This document shows positions 1-8,774 of a stretch of 64,000 nucleotides of DNA, piece after piece; positions within the stretch are counted from its first letter, which is position 1; each line of letters begins with the position of its first letter. This stretch comes from Rhizobiales bacterium GAS188. GTDB lineage: Bacteria; Pseudomonadota; Alphaproteobacteria; Rhizobiales; Beijerinckiaceae. The stretch lies in the NCBI GenBank assembly GCA_900104855.1, contig FNSS01000001.1, positions 1,922,001 to 1,986,000 of the forward strand, read 5' to 3'. Position numbers and translations under genes: made by a program. The notes below the pieces were generated by a model. The model was not told the origin of the DNA, ran no database searches, and saw nothing but the letters and a program-made list of their open reading frames with translations.

Positions 1-718
1 CCGTCAAGGTCGCCTCGGCCAGCCGGTCGCCACGCGTCCAGGGGATCACCTGCAGGAAAGCCCGGCCGGCCACCACGCCCAGCGCCGCGCCGCCCAGGAA
101 GGCGCCCACGAATTCGAGGGCTCCACCCCCGATATCGGGCTCGCGCCCCGACACGATCATGCCGAGCAGCACTGCGAACAGCACGATCGCCACCGCATCG
201 TTGAGCAGGGCTTCGCCCTCGACAAGCCGGGTGAGCCGAGCCGGCGCGCCGACATCGCGAAAGACCGCAATGACTGCGGCGGGATCCGTGGTCGCCACCA
301 CGGATCCGAGCAGGAGACAGACGACGAGCGGCACTCCGGCGAGCGGCAACAGGGCCACGCCGACGATCGCGGTGGTGACGAGCGTCGCGACAACTGCAAG
401 CATCAGGATGGGCGCCCAGTCCTCGATGATGCGCCGCACATCGCTCGTGATCGCGGCCTCGAACACCAGGAGCGGCAGGAAGACGTAGATGAAGGTTTCG
501 GAGCCGACCGGCAGATCCGCGAAGAGCTTGGCGACCCGCCCGAACTCCGTCGAGAGCGGCGTGCGCAGCAGCATGGCCGACACGCTCCCAATCGCCACGC
601 CGATCACGGCGAGCAGCACTACCGGAGACAGTTTGAGGCGCACGGCAAGCGGCTGGCTGAGGGCGACGACGACCAGCAGGACCGCGAAGACGGCGAGGAC
701 GAGGACGATATCGAGCAT
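1..718 (-). CDS. Na+/H+ (cation/proton) antiporter, NhaP/CPA1 type, partial
   Basis: This is the N-terminal part of an inner-membrane monovalent cation/proton antiporter; the C-terminus lies beyond the window edge. The ATG at 718 opens a run of hydrophobic segments (MLDIVLVLAVFAVLLVVVAL). The family signature TTDPAAVIAVF lies near residues 139-150 and EGEALLNDAVAIV follows near 163-175. Both are hallmarks of the CPA1 transport core, where the acidic residues bind the ion. The class is secure. Whether the ion is Na+ or K+ cannot be told, because the regulatory C-terminal domain is not visible. Confidence 0.88.
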   Translation of the reverse strand, partial: MLDIVLVLAVFAVLLVVVALSQPLAVRLKLSPVVLLAVIGVAIGSVSAMLLRTPLSTEFGRVAKLFADLPVGSETFIYVFLPLLVFEAAITSDVRRIIEDWAPILMLAVVATLVTTAIVGVALLPLAGVPLVVCLLLGSVVATTDPAAVIAVFRDVGAPARLTRLVEGEALLNDAVAIVLFAVLLGMIVSGREPDIGGGALEFVGAFLGGAALGVVAGRAFLQVIPWTRGDRLAEATLT

Positions 719-913
719 GGTTCCGCGCTCCGCGGCGGCGTCTCTCCGGTGCTGGTGTGACCCGATTATGCCGATATCGGCCTTCCGGGCCATCAAAATC
801 GGGATGGCGCCGGGATTTGGCTCATTTGCCTGGGCAAAATGCTCAGTCGCGAACGGTCTCGGCGCTCAGCCTTCGAGGCGTGGGTGGGGATGGGCCCTGC
901 TGCTTGCCCGGTC

Positions 914-2329
914 TTACGGGCTCGTGAGCGAAAGCTCGGGGGCTGTGAACCGTCCTTCCAGAGCCGAGAGCCGCTGCTCGAGCCTGCCGACATCTTCGGC
1001 GCCGAGCCGCGCCGCGCAGCCTTCTACGATGCGCCGGCCACGCGAGGCGAGCTCGGCCCGCATCTCCTCGCTGGCCAGCGTCGAGGCCACATCGTCGAGG
1101 GCGCGCAGCAGCCTGAGGCTGACCACCACATCGCTCGCCGCGTAATGCCTGATCTGCTCGAAGGCGGTGTCGAGGAGACCCAAAAAGCCGATCCACGGGA
1201 TGACGACCCGCACGACATGCGGAGGATGGCAGAGTTGGGAAGGAGGCGGTTCGCGGCTCGCCCAGCGGATGAGGATGCGGCCGAGTTGATCGATGCAGTT
1301 GATCGCCGTGCTCGGGTCGTTCACGGCCGGCGAGATGGCCTTCAAGGCGATGTCGACGATCTGCAGGATGCCGAACTCGACATCCTGCTGCATGGTGCGG
1401 GCCGGCCCGATATCGAAAGCGGAAATGAGCTCGGCGCTGCGCTCGCTGCTCATCCGGTCTTCGCGCGACACCGAGAACAGCGGCACGCCCTCGGGAATGA
1501 AGTGACCGACACGGCGCAGCACGCGAACCCGCAACCGATAGCTCTTCGCCAGATTGAGGAGGCGCGCGGTGTCGACGAAGCGGATATAGCCGGAGACGCG
1601 GCTTCTCACTTCGTGCTCGGGCCCCTTGGCCTCGAAGGTGAGGGGCGGTGCCCGATGGATGTTCGCCCGTTTGTGCGGCATCAGATCGTCGATCACATCC
1701 TCGGCCTCGCGCGCGATCCGATCGACGATATGGGTCACGCTGATCGCCTGCGAGATATGGTGGATGAAGAAGATGAGGCCGACGGCCGAAGCGAGGGCCA
1801 GCAGCATGGCACCGGTGACCGTCAGCACAGGCGCAAAGGCGATCGGCGCGGAGCGGGCGGCCGGCAAGGCGCACAGGCAATAGAGGAAGGTGCCGAGGAA
1901 GATGCCGAGCGTCCACTGGGTCACGCGATCCTTGACGAAGCTCACCAGGATGCGCGGCGAGAACTGCATCGAGGCGAGCGTCAAGGTCATCAGCAGGATG
2001 GCGAAGACGATCGAGACCACCGTCATGACCGAGGAGGCTGTCGTGCCCAGCATCACCTGGGCCACCTGGGCGTCGGAGTGCGACGGGAACAGGATGGCGG
2101 GCACCCAGTCGCTCAGGATCGGGAAGCTTTCTTCGAGCGAGGACAAGACCATGCCGGTGACGCCGAGCGTCACGGAGATCACGAGCGGCCTCACCAGGAA
2201 GCCGCCGCGCAACGCATAGGTCACGTGCCGGAACAGCAGAGGCAATCGCTCGAACACAATCTGGCTCCAACCTGCCGCAAGAGACAATCGACAGAAACGA
2301 TCGACAAGAAAGCGATCGACTCGTCGCAA
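914..2329 (-). CDS. DUF2254 family predicted membrane protein
   Basis: A 471-residue protein with about four transmembrane segments in its N-terminal 190 residues (around 46-62, 93-121, 137-155 and 163-190), then a long soluble region. The segment SVMTVVSIVFAILLMTLTLASMQ followed by FSPRILVSF is characteristic of DUF2254 proteins, whose function is unknown. The frame opens with TTG at 2329 without a strong Shine-Dalgarno, so the first residues are uncertain. It lies downstream of the antiporter start on the same strand, with 195 bases between that hold nothing recognisable. The long open frames on the opposite strand are GC-bias shadows. Confidence 0.85.
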   Translation of the reverse strand: MRRVDRFLVDRFCRLSLAAGWSQIVFERLPLLFRHVTYALRGGFLVRPLVISVTLGVTGMVLSSLEESFPILSDWVPAILFPSHSDAQVAQVMLGTTASSVMTVVSIVFAILLMTLTLASMQFSPRILVSFVKDRVTQWTLGIFLGTFLYCLCALPAARSAPIAFAPVLTVTGAMLLALASAVGLIFFIHHISQAISVTHIVDRIAREAEDVIDDLMPHKRANIHRAPPLTFEAKGPEHEVRSRVSGYIRFVDTARLLNLAKSYRLRVRVLRRVGHFIPEGVPLFSVSREDRMSSERSAELISAFDIGPARTMQQDVEFGILQIVDIALKAISPAVNDPSTAINCIDQLGRILIRWASREPPPSQLCHPPHVVRVVIPWIGFLGLLDTAFEQIRHYAASDVVVSLRLLRALDDVASTLASEEMRAELASRGRRIVEGCAARLGAEDVGRLEQRLSALEGRFTAPELSLTSP

Positions 2330-2526
2330 TCAGCGTTCTCGCCGAGATCATGTGGCAGGCATGCCGGTAGGCGCAACGACAATCGGCAGGCAGCCCGGCG
2401 CGGCGTGCACGAAACGCATGAGCGCTATTTCGTGACCGGCACCAATGCGCGGGCCGCTCTTGATCGCGCCGCATCCATGCTATCCGATCCGAACCCGCCA
2501 GACAGTTCACCTCGGGAGCAGCCTCG

Positions 2527-4119
2527 ATGTATCCGACACCGCGCAGCCATCGCCCCTTAATCATGGGCCGCAACGGAGCGGTCGGCGCTAATCATCCGAT
2601 GGCGGCGCAGGCCGGGCTCGAACTGCTGCGCCAGGGCGGCAATGCTGTCGATGCCGCGGTCGCCGTTTCGCTGGCGCTCGGCGTCTGCGAGCCGATGATG
2701 TCGGGGCTCGGCGGGGACGGTTTCTATCATGTGTTCATGCCGGGCGGCAGCGCCGAGGTGTTCAACGGCACCGGCCCCGCGCCTATGGCCGCGACGCCCG
2801 AGTGCCATCGCGACGGCATCCCGGTCACCGGGCCTGAGAGCGTGTCGGTTCCGGGCGCTCTCGCGGGCCTCGCCGCGATGCATCAGGCCCATGGGCGCCT
2901 GCCCTTCGCGCAACTCTGCGCTCCCGCCATCCAGCTCGCGCGCCATGGCTTCGCGGCGACCCATGGCTATCGTCATTTCGCGAGCGAGAATGAGGCGCGG
3001 CTTGCCGCAGATGCACGCAGCGCCAAGACGTTCCTGGGCCATGGCCTCGCCGATCTGGTGCTTCAGGAGGATCTGGCGCGCAGCCTCGAAGAGATCGCGG
3101 CCAAGGGCGCGCAGACATTCTACCGCGGGCACCTCGCCGAGCGCCTGGCAAGCGGCATGGGCGAGGCCGGCGTGCCCATCACCAAGGCAGACCTTGCCGC
3201 TTGCGAAGCGCAGATCCAGGCGCCTCTCGCCATAAGCTATCGCGGCTTCGAGATCCGCCAGACGCCGCCCAATTCCACGGGCTTCGTGATGCTCGAAATG
3301 CTCAAGATCGTCGAGCGCTTCGATCTCAAGGCGCTGTCGCCGGCCGAGCGGGTGCATGTCCTGGTCGAGGCGAAGAAGCTCGCCTTCCTTGACCGCGAGA
3401 CCTATGGGGCGGATCCGCGCTTCGAGAAGGTTCCAATCGAACATCTCTTGTCGGACGCCCATGCGGATGAGCTCGCCTCACGGGTCGACCTCAAGGCTGC
3501 CGCATGTCGGCCGCTGCAGGAGGAGGTCGTGGCTGCGGACACCACCTATTTCTGCGTTGTCGATGCTGAGGGCAATGCCGTTTCGGGCATCCAGAGCATC
3601 AACTCCGCCTTTGGCTCAGGCGTCACGGCCGGCGATACCGGCGTGTTGCTCAACAACCGCATGGCCTATTGGCATCTGGCGCCCGGCCATGCCAACCGCC
3701 TGGTACCTGGCAAACGGGTGCGCCACACCATGAATGCGCCGATGGTGTTCAAGGACGGCAAGCTCTGGGGCGTGCTCGGCACGCCGGGCGCGGACAACCA
3801 GGTGCAGGTGAATGCGCAGATGCTGGTCGCCATGCTCGATTTCGGCGCGGATCCGCAGACCGCACTCGAAATGCCGCGCTGGAGCAGTAGCCAGAGCGGC
3901 CAGGGCGCCAATTGGCCCCATGAGGGTGACGGCTCACTCACCATCGAGACGGATTTCGGCGACGAGCTGCTCGCCGAGCTCGAAGGCCTCGGCCACCGGC
4001 TGCAGCGCGTCGGTCATCTGGAAGGTCCCTGCGCCATGCAGGCGATCCGAGTGATGGAGAACGGCGTGCGGGTTGCCGGATCCGACCCCAGGCGCGATGG
4101 CTGGGCCTGCGCCTATTGA
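2527..4119 (+). CDS. gamma-glutamyltransferase family protein (Ntn-hydrolase)
   Basis: A 530-residue gamma-glutamyltransferase-like protein. Such enzymes cleave gamma-glutamyl bonds (glutathione and related amides) and are made as a precursor that cuts itself before a catalytic threonine. Here that site is the ADTTYFCVVDAEGNA motif, with the likely nucleophile Thr339, its N-terminal amine generated by autocleavage. The N-terminal region has the usual GANHPMAAQAGLELLRQGGNA and the glycine-rich MMSGLGGDGF segment. No signal peptide is visible, so it is probably cytoplasmic, as in many soil alphaproteobacteria. The ATG follows a GGGAG about nine bases upstream. The substrate may be a gamma-glutamyl or acyl amide other than glutathione. 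Confidence 0.9.
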   Translation: MYPTPRSHRPLIMGRNGAVGANHPMAAQAGLELLRQGGNAVDAAVAVSLALGVCEPMMSGLGGDGFYHVFMPGGSAEVFNGTGPAPMAATPECHRDGIPVTGPESVSVPGALAGLAAMHQAHGRLPFAQLCAPAIQLARHGFAATHGYRHFASENEARLAADARSAKTFLGHGLADLVLQEDLARSLEEIAAKGAQTFYRGHLAERLASGMGEAGVPITKADLAACEAQIQAPLAISYRGFEIRQTPPNSTGFVMLEMLKIVERFDLKALSPAERVHVLVEAKKLAFLDRETYGADPRFEKVPIEHLLSDAHADELASRVDLKAAACRPLQEEVVAADTTYFCVVDAEGNAVSGIQSINSAFGSGVTAGDTGVLLNNRMAYWHLAPGHANRLVPGKRVRHTMNAPMVFKDGKLWGVLGTPGADNQVQVNAQMLVAMLDFGADPQTALEMPRWSSSQSGQGANWPHEGDGSLTIETDFGDELLAELEGLGHRLQRVGHLEGPCAMQAIRVMENGVRVAGSDPRRDGWACAY

Positions 4120-4200
4120 CCGCCGGCCGATTGTTTACGCGCTCATAAGGCTGACACGATCTCGCCGACACGATAACACCGACAACTGGAGCCCCACATC

Positions 4201-4509
4201 ATGATCCATGTCATCGCCGTCATTACCGCAAAGCCGGGGCAGCGCGCCGCGATCCTCAAGGAGTTCCACGCCAATATTCCGGCCGTGCACGCCGAGGCGG
4301 GTTGCATCGAATATGGCCCCGCGACCGACGCAGAAGGGCTGGGCGCAATGCAGACGCCGTTCGGGCCGGACACCTTCGTGGTCATCGAGAAATGGGAGAG
4401 CCTCGACGCCCTCAAGGCGCATGCCAAGGCGCCGCATATGGCGGCCTATGGGGCCCGCACCAAGGACATGATCGCAACCCGCGTCATCCACGTGCTCGCA
4501 CCAGCCTGA
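4201..4509 (+). CDS. antibiotic biosynthesis monooxygenase (ABM)-like, putative quinol monooxygenase
   Basis: A 102-residue ferredoxin-like alpha+beta protein of the ABM/YgiN family. The N-terminal strand MIHVIAVITAKPGQR, the central region AVHAEAGCIEYGPATD and the FVVIEKWES strand match the usual layout of these small cofactor-free dimeric monooxygenases or quinol-modifying proteins. The true substrate is unknown. It starts 81 bases after the gamma-glutamyltransferase stop on the same strand, so the two may be cotranscribed. Confidence 0.85.
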   Translation: MIHVIAVITAKPGQRAAILKEFHANIPAVHAEAGCIEYGPATDAEGLGAMQTPFGPDTFVVIEKWESLDALKAHAKAPHMAAYGARTKDMIATRVIHVLAPA

Positions 4510-4560
4510 CACGAAGCTCACGAAGCCGATGGGCACGCGGCAACCCCAATTCTACCAGGC

Positions 4561-4698
4561 CTATTCGCGGCTGAAGGCCCCGCTCACGCCGATGGTCGCC
4601 CCGGAAAAATCATGACCACCCTCCCCTTTGTGAGCCTGGTCGATGGCGCAGCCGGTGAGCAGCGCCGCGACGCAGATGACGAAGCAAAATCTGATCAT
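4561..4698 (-). CDS. small putative lipoprotein (45 residues)
   Basis: A short gene on the minus strand: ATG at 4698, TAG at 4561-4563. The product begins MIRFCFVICVAALLTGCA, a complete lipoprotein signal peptide with a lipobox (LLTGC) giving mature Cys17, and then only about 28 hydrophilic residues. A clear Shine-Dalgarno (AAAGGGGAG) ends six bases before the ATG. The string CACAAAGGGGAG recurs inside the coding region just before another ATGATT, suggesting an old small duplication of the ribosome-binding segment. It resembles entericidin-like or other tiny cell-envelope lipoproteins by size only; no family is recognised. Confidence 0.6.
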   Translation of the reverse strand: MIRFCFVICVAALLTGCAIDQAHKGEGGHDFSGATIGVSGAFSRE

Positions 4699-4885
4699 GA
4701 GCTCCCCTTTGTGACGCGCTTAGGCGCAAGCGACTGAGTTTCGCGGAGAATCTCCGGCGCGGGGCCAGCAGCAACAGCCCCCATTTCGGTGACGGAACCG
4801 AAGCGGGCGCCGACGAAGCCGTATGGCGGGAACCTCCGGGCCGGCCGCCGCGTTTGCCTCAGGAACAAATTCGTGAGGCGCAGTC

Positions 4886-5170
4886 ATGGCGAAAGCAGCG
4901 GAATTCGGGGTCTTTCCGGTCTTCATCAAGATCGACGGCACCTTGTCGGTTCAGCCCGAAATGGGCTTCCCGTCCGAGGACGACGCCAAGCGCGCCGCCG
5001 AGGTGTTTGCCGGGGTGCTAGGCGGCGCCGTCGCCTTTTCCCGGATGGCGGATCGTGAGACAGGCCTGATCGAGGATGGCGTGATCATCGGCCGCTATGG
5101 CGTGATGGCGGAGCGGGCGGCCAATTCGGATGCGGACGCAACTTCCCGGGAACGGCCGCAAGCGGCATGA
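4886..5170 (+). CDS. small conserved-looking hypothetical protein
   Basis: A 94-residue soluble protein starting MAKAAEFGVFPVFIKIDG, preceded by GAGG about eight bases upstream. It contains an alpha/beta pattern (FIKIDGTLSVQPEMGF, then a helix DDAKRAAEVFAGVLGG) and a charged, probably disordered tail. No family is recognised. It converges on the TadG-like gene, whose stop lies 21 bases downstream. Confidence 0.55.
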   Translation: MAKAAEFGVFPVFIKIDGTLSVQPEMGFPSEDDAKRAAEVFAGVLGGAVAFSRMADRETGLIEDGVIIGRYGVMAERAANSDADATSRERPQAA

Positions 5171-5191
5171 GGCAACCGGCTTCGCGCAGCG

Positions 5192-6505
5192 TCAGTTCGT
5201 CAGGCGCGCCGATTTTTGGAGGGCCTTGGAGAACATCAGCTGCATCGCGTTGTTGATGTCGCTGGCGTTGTCGGCCTGGAAGAAGAAATTGGGCGACGCG
5301 CAAGCCTGCAGGTTGGTGGCGATGTTGTCTGCGAAGGGTTTCACCATGTCGGTGTATCTGACATCGCTCAACGGGTCGTAGTTGGTATATAGCACCGCCA
5401 CCGTCACGCCCTTGTTCTTGAGGCTCGCGCAGGCATTCGGGTTCATGACGCCGCTATAGACCTGACCATACCAGTTCCCTGTCGGGCTTTGCAGGCTGTC
5501 ATAAGGACCGGGAATGAAATTGAAGGCTTGGTCCTCGACGCCGTCGGTGACCAGGAAGACATATTTGTAGGGCGAGGCCTGCGTTCCCGTTCCGGATGCG
5601 GTCGTCACCTTGTTCTTGCTGAGCCAGTCGACGGCATCGCCAATCTGGGTGCCGAGATCGGTCACCGGCAAGGCGATGCTGGAATTGAGGGTTTGAACCA
5701 AGCTGAGGTTCGTGGTCAGGTCGCTGAGCGTCGTTACGCTGTTGGCGAAAGTGTAGAGGCCGATGCGGAATTGATTCGGGACGGTCTGTTGGGCGATCGC
5801 CGTCGAGATCAATTGCGCCGCAGCCGAGCGCAACGCGTCGATGCGCAGCTGCGTGCCGGGAACCATCGGCAAGGTATAGCCCGGATAGGTGCCGTCAAGG
5901 GCGTGAGGGGAATGGCATGCAAAGGCACAGCCATTATTGGCGTTCTGCATCTTCGTGATGTCGGTCGTCGTCGCGCCGATCCCCATCGAGGGCGAATCGT
6001 CGAGCAGCAGATAAAAGTCCGAATAGGCCACCAACGACGTGGCGGCCGTCGATGTTCCGCCAACCTTCGAGAAGGTCGTGCCGAGAAGGCCGGGGACGAA
6101 GCTCTTGACCGTTGCCGAATAGCTGACCGTCGAGGTGATCGACGTGGGCGTTCCGCTCACACTGACATTCAATGAGGTGACCGTGACGCCTTGGATATGT
6201 GCAGCCTGGGAGCTGAACACGCTTTGGGCATAGCTCTGCGCGGAGGCTTGTCCGGTCGTCGGCGATTTCTGGTAATTCGCGGCGGCCGTGCTGGACACCG
6301 CGGAGAGAGCCGCGGCGTCGGCGAGCGCATTCAACTTGCGCTCGGCGGATGCTGCCATCGAATATTGCAGACAACCGACGATCAACAAGGTGACAGGCAA
6401 AAGGGAGCCCGCGAAAATGATGGCGACATTGCCGTCTGGGCCAGCGACGAAGCGCCGCGCAGTCCCGAACAATCTCAGCAAAGGCTGTACCCGCGACATC
6501 GCCAT
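5192..6505 (-). CDS. TadG-like pilus-assembly protein with von Willebrand factor A domain
   Basis: A 437-residue (from the chosen ATG) envelope protein. The N-terminus GPDGNVAIIFAGSLLPVTLL is the type IV-pilin-like hydrophobic segment of the TadE/TadG family (Tad pilus pseudopilins). The rest is Ser/Thr/Ala-rich and contains a von Willebrand A domain with a MIDAS-type metal site (LLLDDSPSMGIG) and a second metal-site segment (YVFLVTDGVEDQ). An upstream GTG at 6568 would add 21 residues; the ATG at 6505 gives the usual short leader. The next gene upstream on this strand is the CpaC-N-like protein, consistent with a Tad pilus function, although the rest of a tad locus is not in the window. Confidence 0.85.
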   Translation of the reverse strand: MAMSRVQPLLRLFGTARRFVAGPDGNVAIIFAGSLLPVTLLIVGCLQYSMAASAERKLNALADAAALSAVSSTAAANYQKSPTTGQASAQSYAQSVFSSQAAHIQGVTVTSLNVSVSGTPTSITSTVSYSATVKSFVPGLLGTTFSKVGGTSTAATSLVAYSDFYLLLDDSPSMGIGATTTDITKMQNANNGCAFACHSPHALDGTYPGYTLPMVPGTQLRIDALRSAAAQLISTAIAQQTVPNQFRIGLYTFANSVTTLSDLTTNLSLVQTLNSSIALPVTDLGTQIGDAVDWLSKNKVTTASGTGTQASPYKYVFLVTDGVEDQAFNFIPGPYDSLQSPTGNWYGQVYSGVMNPNACASLKNKGVTVAVLYTNYDPLSDVRYTDMVKPFADNIATNLQACASPNFFFQADNASDINNAMQLMFSKALQKSARLTN

Positions 6506-6647
6506 CCCACCAGCCCAGGGCTGCAACCTATACGGCTGGCGAGTTAACGAACGGTTGTGGCGCGACACATTATTCTCGGGATGCCGGCCGAAGCACTTCT
6601 GGCAACGGATCGGTGATCGCGCCGCGAGCCTGATGGTTGTGTCCGCG

Positions 6648-7199
6648 CTACAGCGCGCCGCCGCTCTTCACGCTCGGATTTGGACCGTCCGGTTGCGAGG
6701 TCGCCAGACCGTTGCGGGCTTGGATCTTTGTGCCCGCATCCTGCGCAGCCTCGCCGGCATCGCCGAGCTGCATTCTGAGCTCGCAGCCCGATGCGCAATC
6801 ATAGGACGTGCGCTGCTGCCCGCGTTGGACGACGAGGCCAGCGCCGGAGGGCGGCTCCACGCGGATGATCGAATCGATCACGATAGCGCCCTTAGCGTCG
6901 AGAACGACCAGGTTGGTTTCGCCGAAGGCCTTGCCGGTCAGGACCGCCGTGACACCATCGGGCAGTTGCGTCATGCCGACGATGATCGGATTGCCGAGGA
7001 TGACCTGACGCGCCCCTCTCGGCAGGCTGACCACCTTGGCTCGGTCGAGGTCCACGATGATCGTCCGCGGAGCTTCGGCCGCGAGTGCGGAGCGGCCGAG
7101 GAACGGCGGCAACCCGGCGACGGCCACGGCGAAGAAAGCCAGCGTCGCCGATCGGGCCCGGTCACGGAATTGAATCACGGCAGCGGCCCCCGGCGACAC
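6648..7199 (-). CDS. CpaC-type pilus assembly protein, N-terminal domain only
   Basis: A 183-residue exported protein. A signal sequence (ATLAFFAVAVAGLPPFLGRSALAA) is followed by the N-terminal domain found at the start of the CpaC/RcpA outer-membrane secretins: IIVDLDRAKVVSLPRGA, ILGNPIIVGM, then GKAFGETNLVVLD. The secretin barrel is absent. Stand-alone copies of this domain are common near tad genes in alphaproteobacteria. The frame opens with GTG at 7199, and a GTG at 7178 is also possible. It is probably cotranscribed with the TadG-like gene downstream. Confidence 0.8.
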   Translation of the reverse strand: MSPGAAAVIQFRDRARSATLAFFAVAVAGLPPFLGRSALAAEAPRTIIVDLDRAKVVSLPRGARQVILGNPIIVGMTQLPDGVTAVLTGKAFGETNLVVLDAKGAIVIDSIIRVEPPSGAGLVVQRGQQRTSYDCASGCELRMQLGDAGEAAQDAGTKIQARNGLATSQPDGPNPSVKSGGAL

Positions 7200-7351
7200 G
7201 GAATGATGGAATTATATGAGCCGAACATGGTGAAGGCCGGGTAAATTGCGCTATATCGGCCCGTGAGCGAGATGGCTCCGGCCTTGGAAGCCAGAACCTC
7301 CGCATTGTTGTGGATGCCCGACGAAGTCCCTGCAAAGGTTTGTGAGTATTA

Positions 7352-7365
7352 TTAGCATCTGCTAA
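7352..7365. promoter_or_regulatory. 6-2-6 palindrome, candidate MntR operator
   Basis: A perfect inverted repeat TTAGCA-TC-TGCTAA lies 46 bases upstream of the mntR start in an AT-rich stretch that contrasts with the GC-rich surroundings. It resembles short AT-rich operators bound by manganese or iron regulators. Autoregulation of mntR is inferred, not shown. Confidence 0.5.
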
Positions 7366-7411
7366 ATATTCCTCCTCGCCATGGGAGATTCGCCGACGTG
7401 ATCGAAAGGGC

Positions 7412-7879
7412 ATGATGACAAAGCCGCCTCGCGCCACGCAGGGGGACGCGGTCGCGCTCGTCGACACCGAGATGCAGGTCGAAAGTTTTCGCCAGGCGCG
7501 CGAGGCACGCCGCCTGGAGCTCGTCGAGGACTATATCGAGCTGATCGCCGATCTGATCGCCGATGGCGGCGAAGCGCGCCAGGTCGATATTGCGGCGCGT
7601 CTCGGCGTGGCACAGCCGACCGTCGCCAAGATGCTCAAGCGCCTGGCCGAGGAAGGATTCATTTCGCAGCGACCCTATCGCGGCGTTTTCCTCACGCAAT
7701 TGGGTCAGGACCTCGCGGAGCGCAGCCGCGCCCGGCATCATTTGGTCGAGAACTTCCTGCGGGTGCTCGGCGTGAGCTCCGACACCGCACGACGTGATGC
7801 CGAGGGCATCGAGCACCATGTCAGCTCCGAGACCTTGAAGGCTTTCGAGGCGTTCATTGCACTGAAAGCGCGCGATTGA
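7412..7879 (+). CDS. mntR: manganese-responsive transcriptional regulator MntR
   Basis: A 155-residue DtxR/MntR-family repressor that senses Mn2+ and represses manganese uptake. The N-terminal winged helix reads [23 protein letters not shown] followed by the recognition helix [18 protein letters not shown]. The C-terminal dimerisation region carries the histidine- and glutamate-rich segments ([18 protein letters not shown]) expected of metal ligands. The long N-terminal extension before the helix-turn-helix is typical of proteobacterial MntR. GAAAGGG lies just before the ATG; a second ATG follows directly. No mntH-type transporter is in this window. Confidence 0.92.
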   Translation: MMTKPPRATQGDAVALVDTEMQVESFRQAREARRLELVEDYIELIADLIADGGEARQVDIAARLGVAQPTVAKMLKRLAEEGFISQRPYRGVFLTQLGQDLAERSRARHHLVENFLRVLGVSSDTARRDAEGIEHHVSSETLKAFEAFIALKARD

Positions 7880-7997
7880 GGCGAAGCCGCGCAGATCGGT
7901 CCGTGGCGAAGCCGCGTGGATCGCGCTGCGCATTTGTGCTTGACCGAATCGAGGGCGCGGCGATCAGTCTCGATCGACGCAGGACGAAAGGCAGATC

Positions 7998-8519
7998 ATG
8001 GTAACGCAGACGAACCCGGAGCGTGCCGCTCCCTTGCAGCACCTCACGGATGTGGCGGCTGCGCTCACACGCGCCGATCAGCCAGGGCCGAGCCTCGCGG
8101 CGCTCGACTCCGCGCTGGCGCAAACGATCGGACATAAGCTCTTCACCGTCCTCGTCTTGAATTTCGCCAAGAACGAGAACCAGCGCTATTACTCGAACCA
8201 GCCCAAGGCCTATCCGACCGGCGGCAGCAAGCCGATCGAGACCGAGAGCGACCTCTACAAGGAGGTGGTGCTCGGCGGGCGCCCGCGCATTTGCCGCGAT
8301 GCGCAGGATATCCGCCGCGCCTTCTTCGACCATGAGCTGATCGCCTCGCTCGGCTGCGAGAGCGCCGTCAATGTGCCGGTGCGCTGGAACGGCACGACGC
8401 TCGGCACCCTCAATCTGCTGCACCAAGCGCGATGGTATGGCGAGGCCGAGCTGCCGCTTCTGTCGGCCTTCGCGGCACTCGCCGTCCCGGCCATGCTGGA
8501 GATCATCAGGCGCTGGTGA
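7998..8519 (+). CDS. GAF domain-containing protein
   Basis: A 173-residue single-domain protein resembling GAF small-molecule sensor domains. Visible features are the strand KLFTVLVLNFAKNENQRYYS, the region SLGCESAVNVPVRWNGTTLGTLNLLHQ, which is the classic GAF beta-sheet core, and a final helix. No output domain is attached, so it may act through a partner or be a free-standing enzyme such as a methionine sulfoxide reductase, although the required cysteines are not evident. It starts 118 bases after mntR. Confidence 0.8.
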   Translation: MVTQTNPERAAPLQHLTDVAAALTRADQPGPSLAALDSALAQTIGHKLFTVLVLNFAKNENQRYYSNQPKAYPTGGSKPIETESDLYKEVVLGGRPRICRDAQDIRRAFFDHELIASLGCESAVNVPVRWNGTTLGTLNLLHQARWYGEAELPLLSAFAALAVPAMLEIIRRW

Positions 8520-8609
8520 GTGCAGGTGCGGCGCAGAGATGCTCGCCGCCTCGCATGCAAGGAACAATGGACGGGAAAGCGCACCGCTTTGACCCGTTTG
8601 CGAGATAAA

Positions 8610-8694
8610 TGGTGGGGGAAGTAGGACTCGAACCTACGAAGGCATAGCCAGCGGATTTACAGTCCGCCCCCTTTGCCGCTCGGGACATTCCCCC
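8610..8694 (-). tRNA. trnY: tRNA-Tyr (anticodon GTA)
   Basis: An 85-nt class II tRNA. The acceptor stem GGGGGAA (from 8694) pairs with TTCCCCC, then A and an encoded CCA (8610-8612). The D-loop GAGCGG, the anticodon loop CTGTAAA with GTA at 8658-8660, a long variable arm, and the T-loop GGTTCGAGTCC are all present. The 3' CCA is encoded in the DNA. Confidence 0.96.
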
Positions 8695-8774
8695 GTCCGG
8701 CGCCTGCCCGACCGATACCGGTCTTGAGCGCTTGGCAACGGGCGGGCCGCTTATGGTGCGCCATTACCGAGGTG

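Noticed and set aside
839-2560. Long open frames on both strands over the DUF2254 gene
   Set aside because: The minus-strand DUF2254 frame has clear transmembrane segments and family motifs; the others are Arg/Gly/His-rich, lack motifs and reflect GC-rich third positions.
4613-4642. A second tiny frame (MIFPGRPSA) with its own AAAGGGGAG site on the minus strand
   Set aside because: Only nine codons inside the lipoprotein gene; the ribosome-like site is most simply a duplicate of the upstream one.
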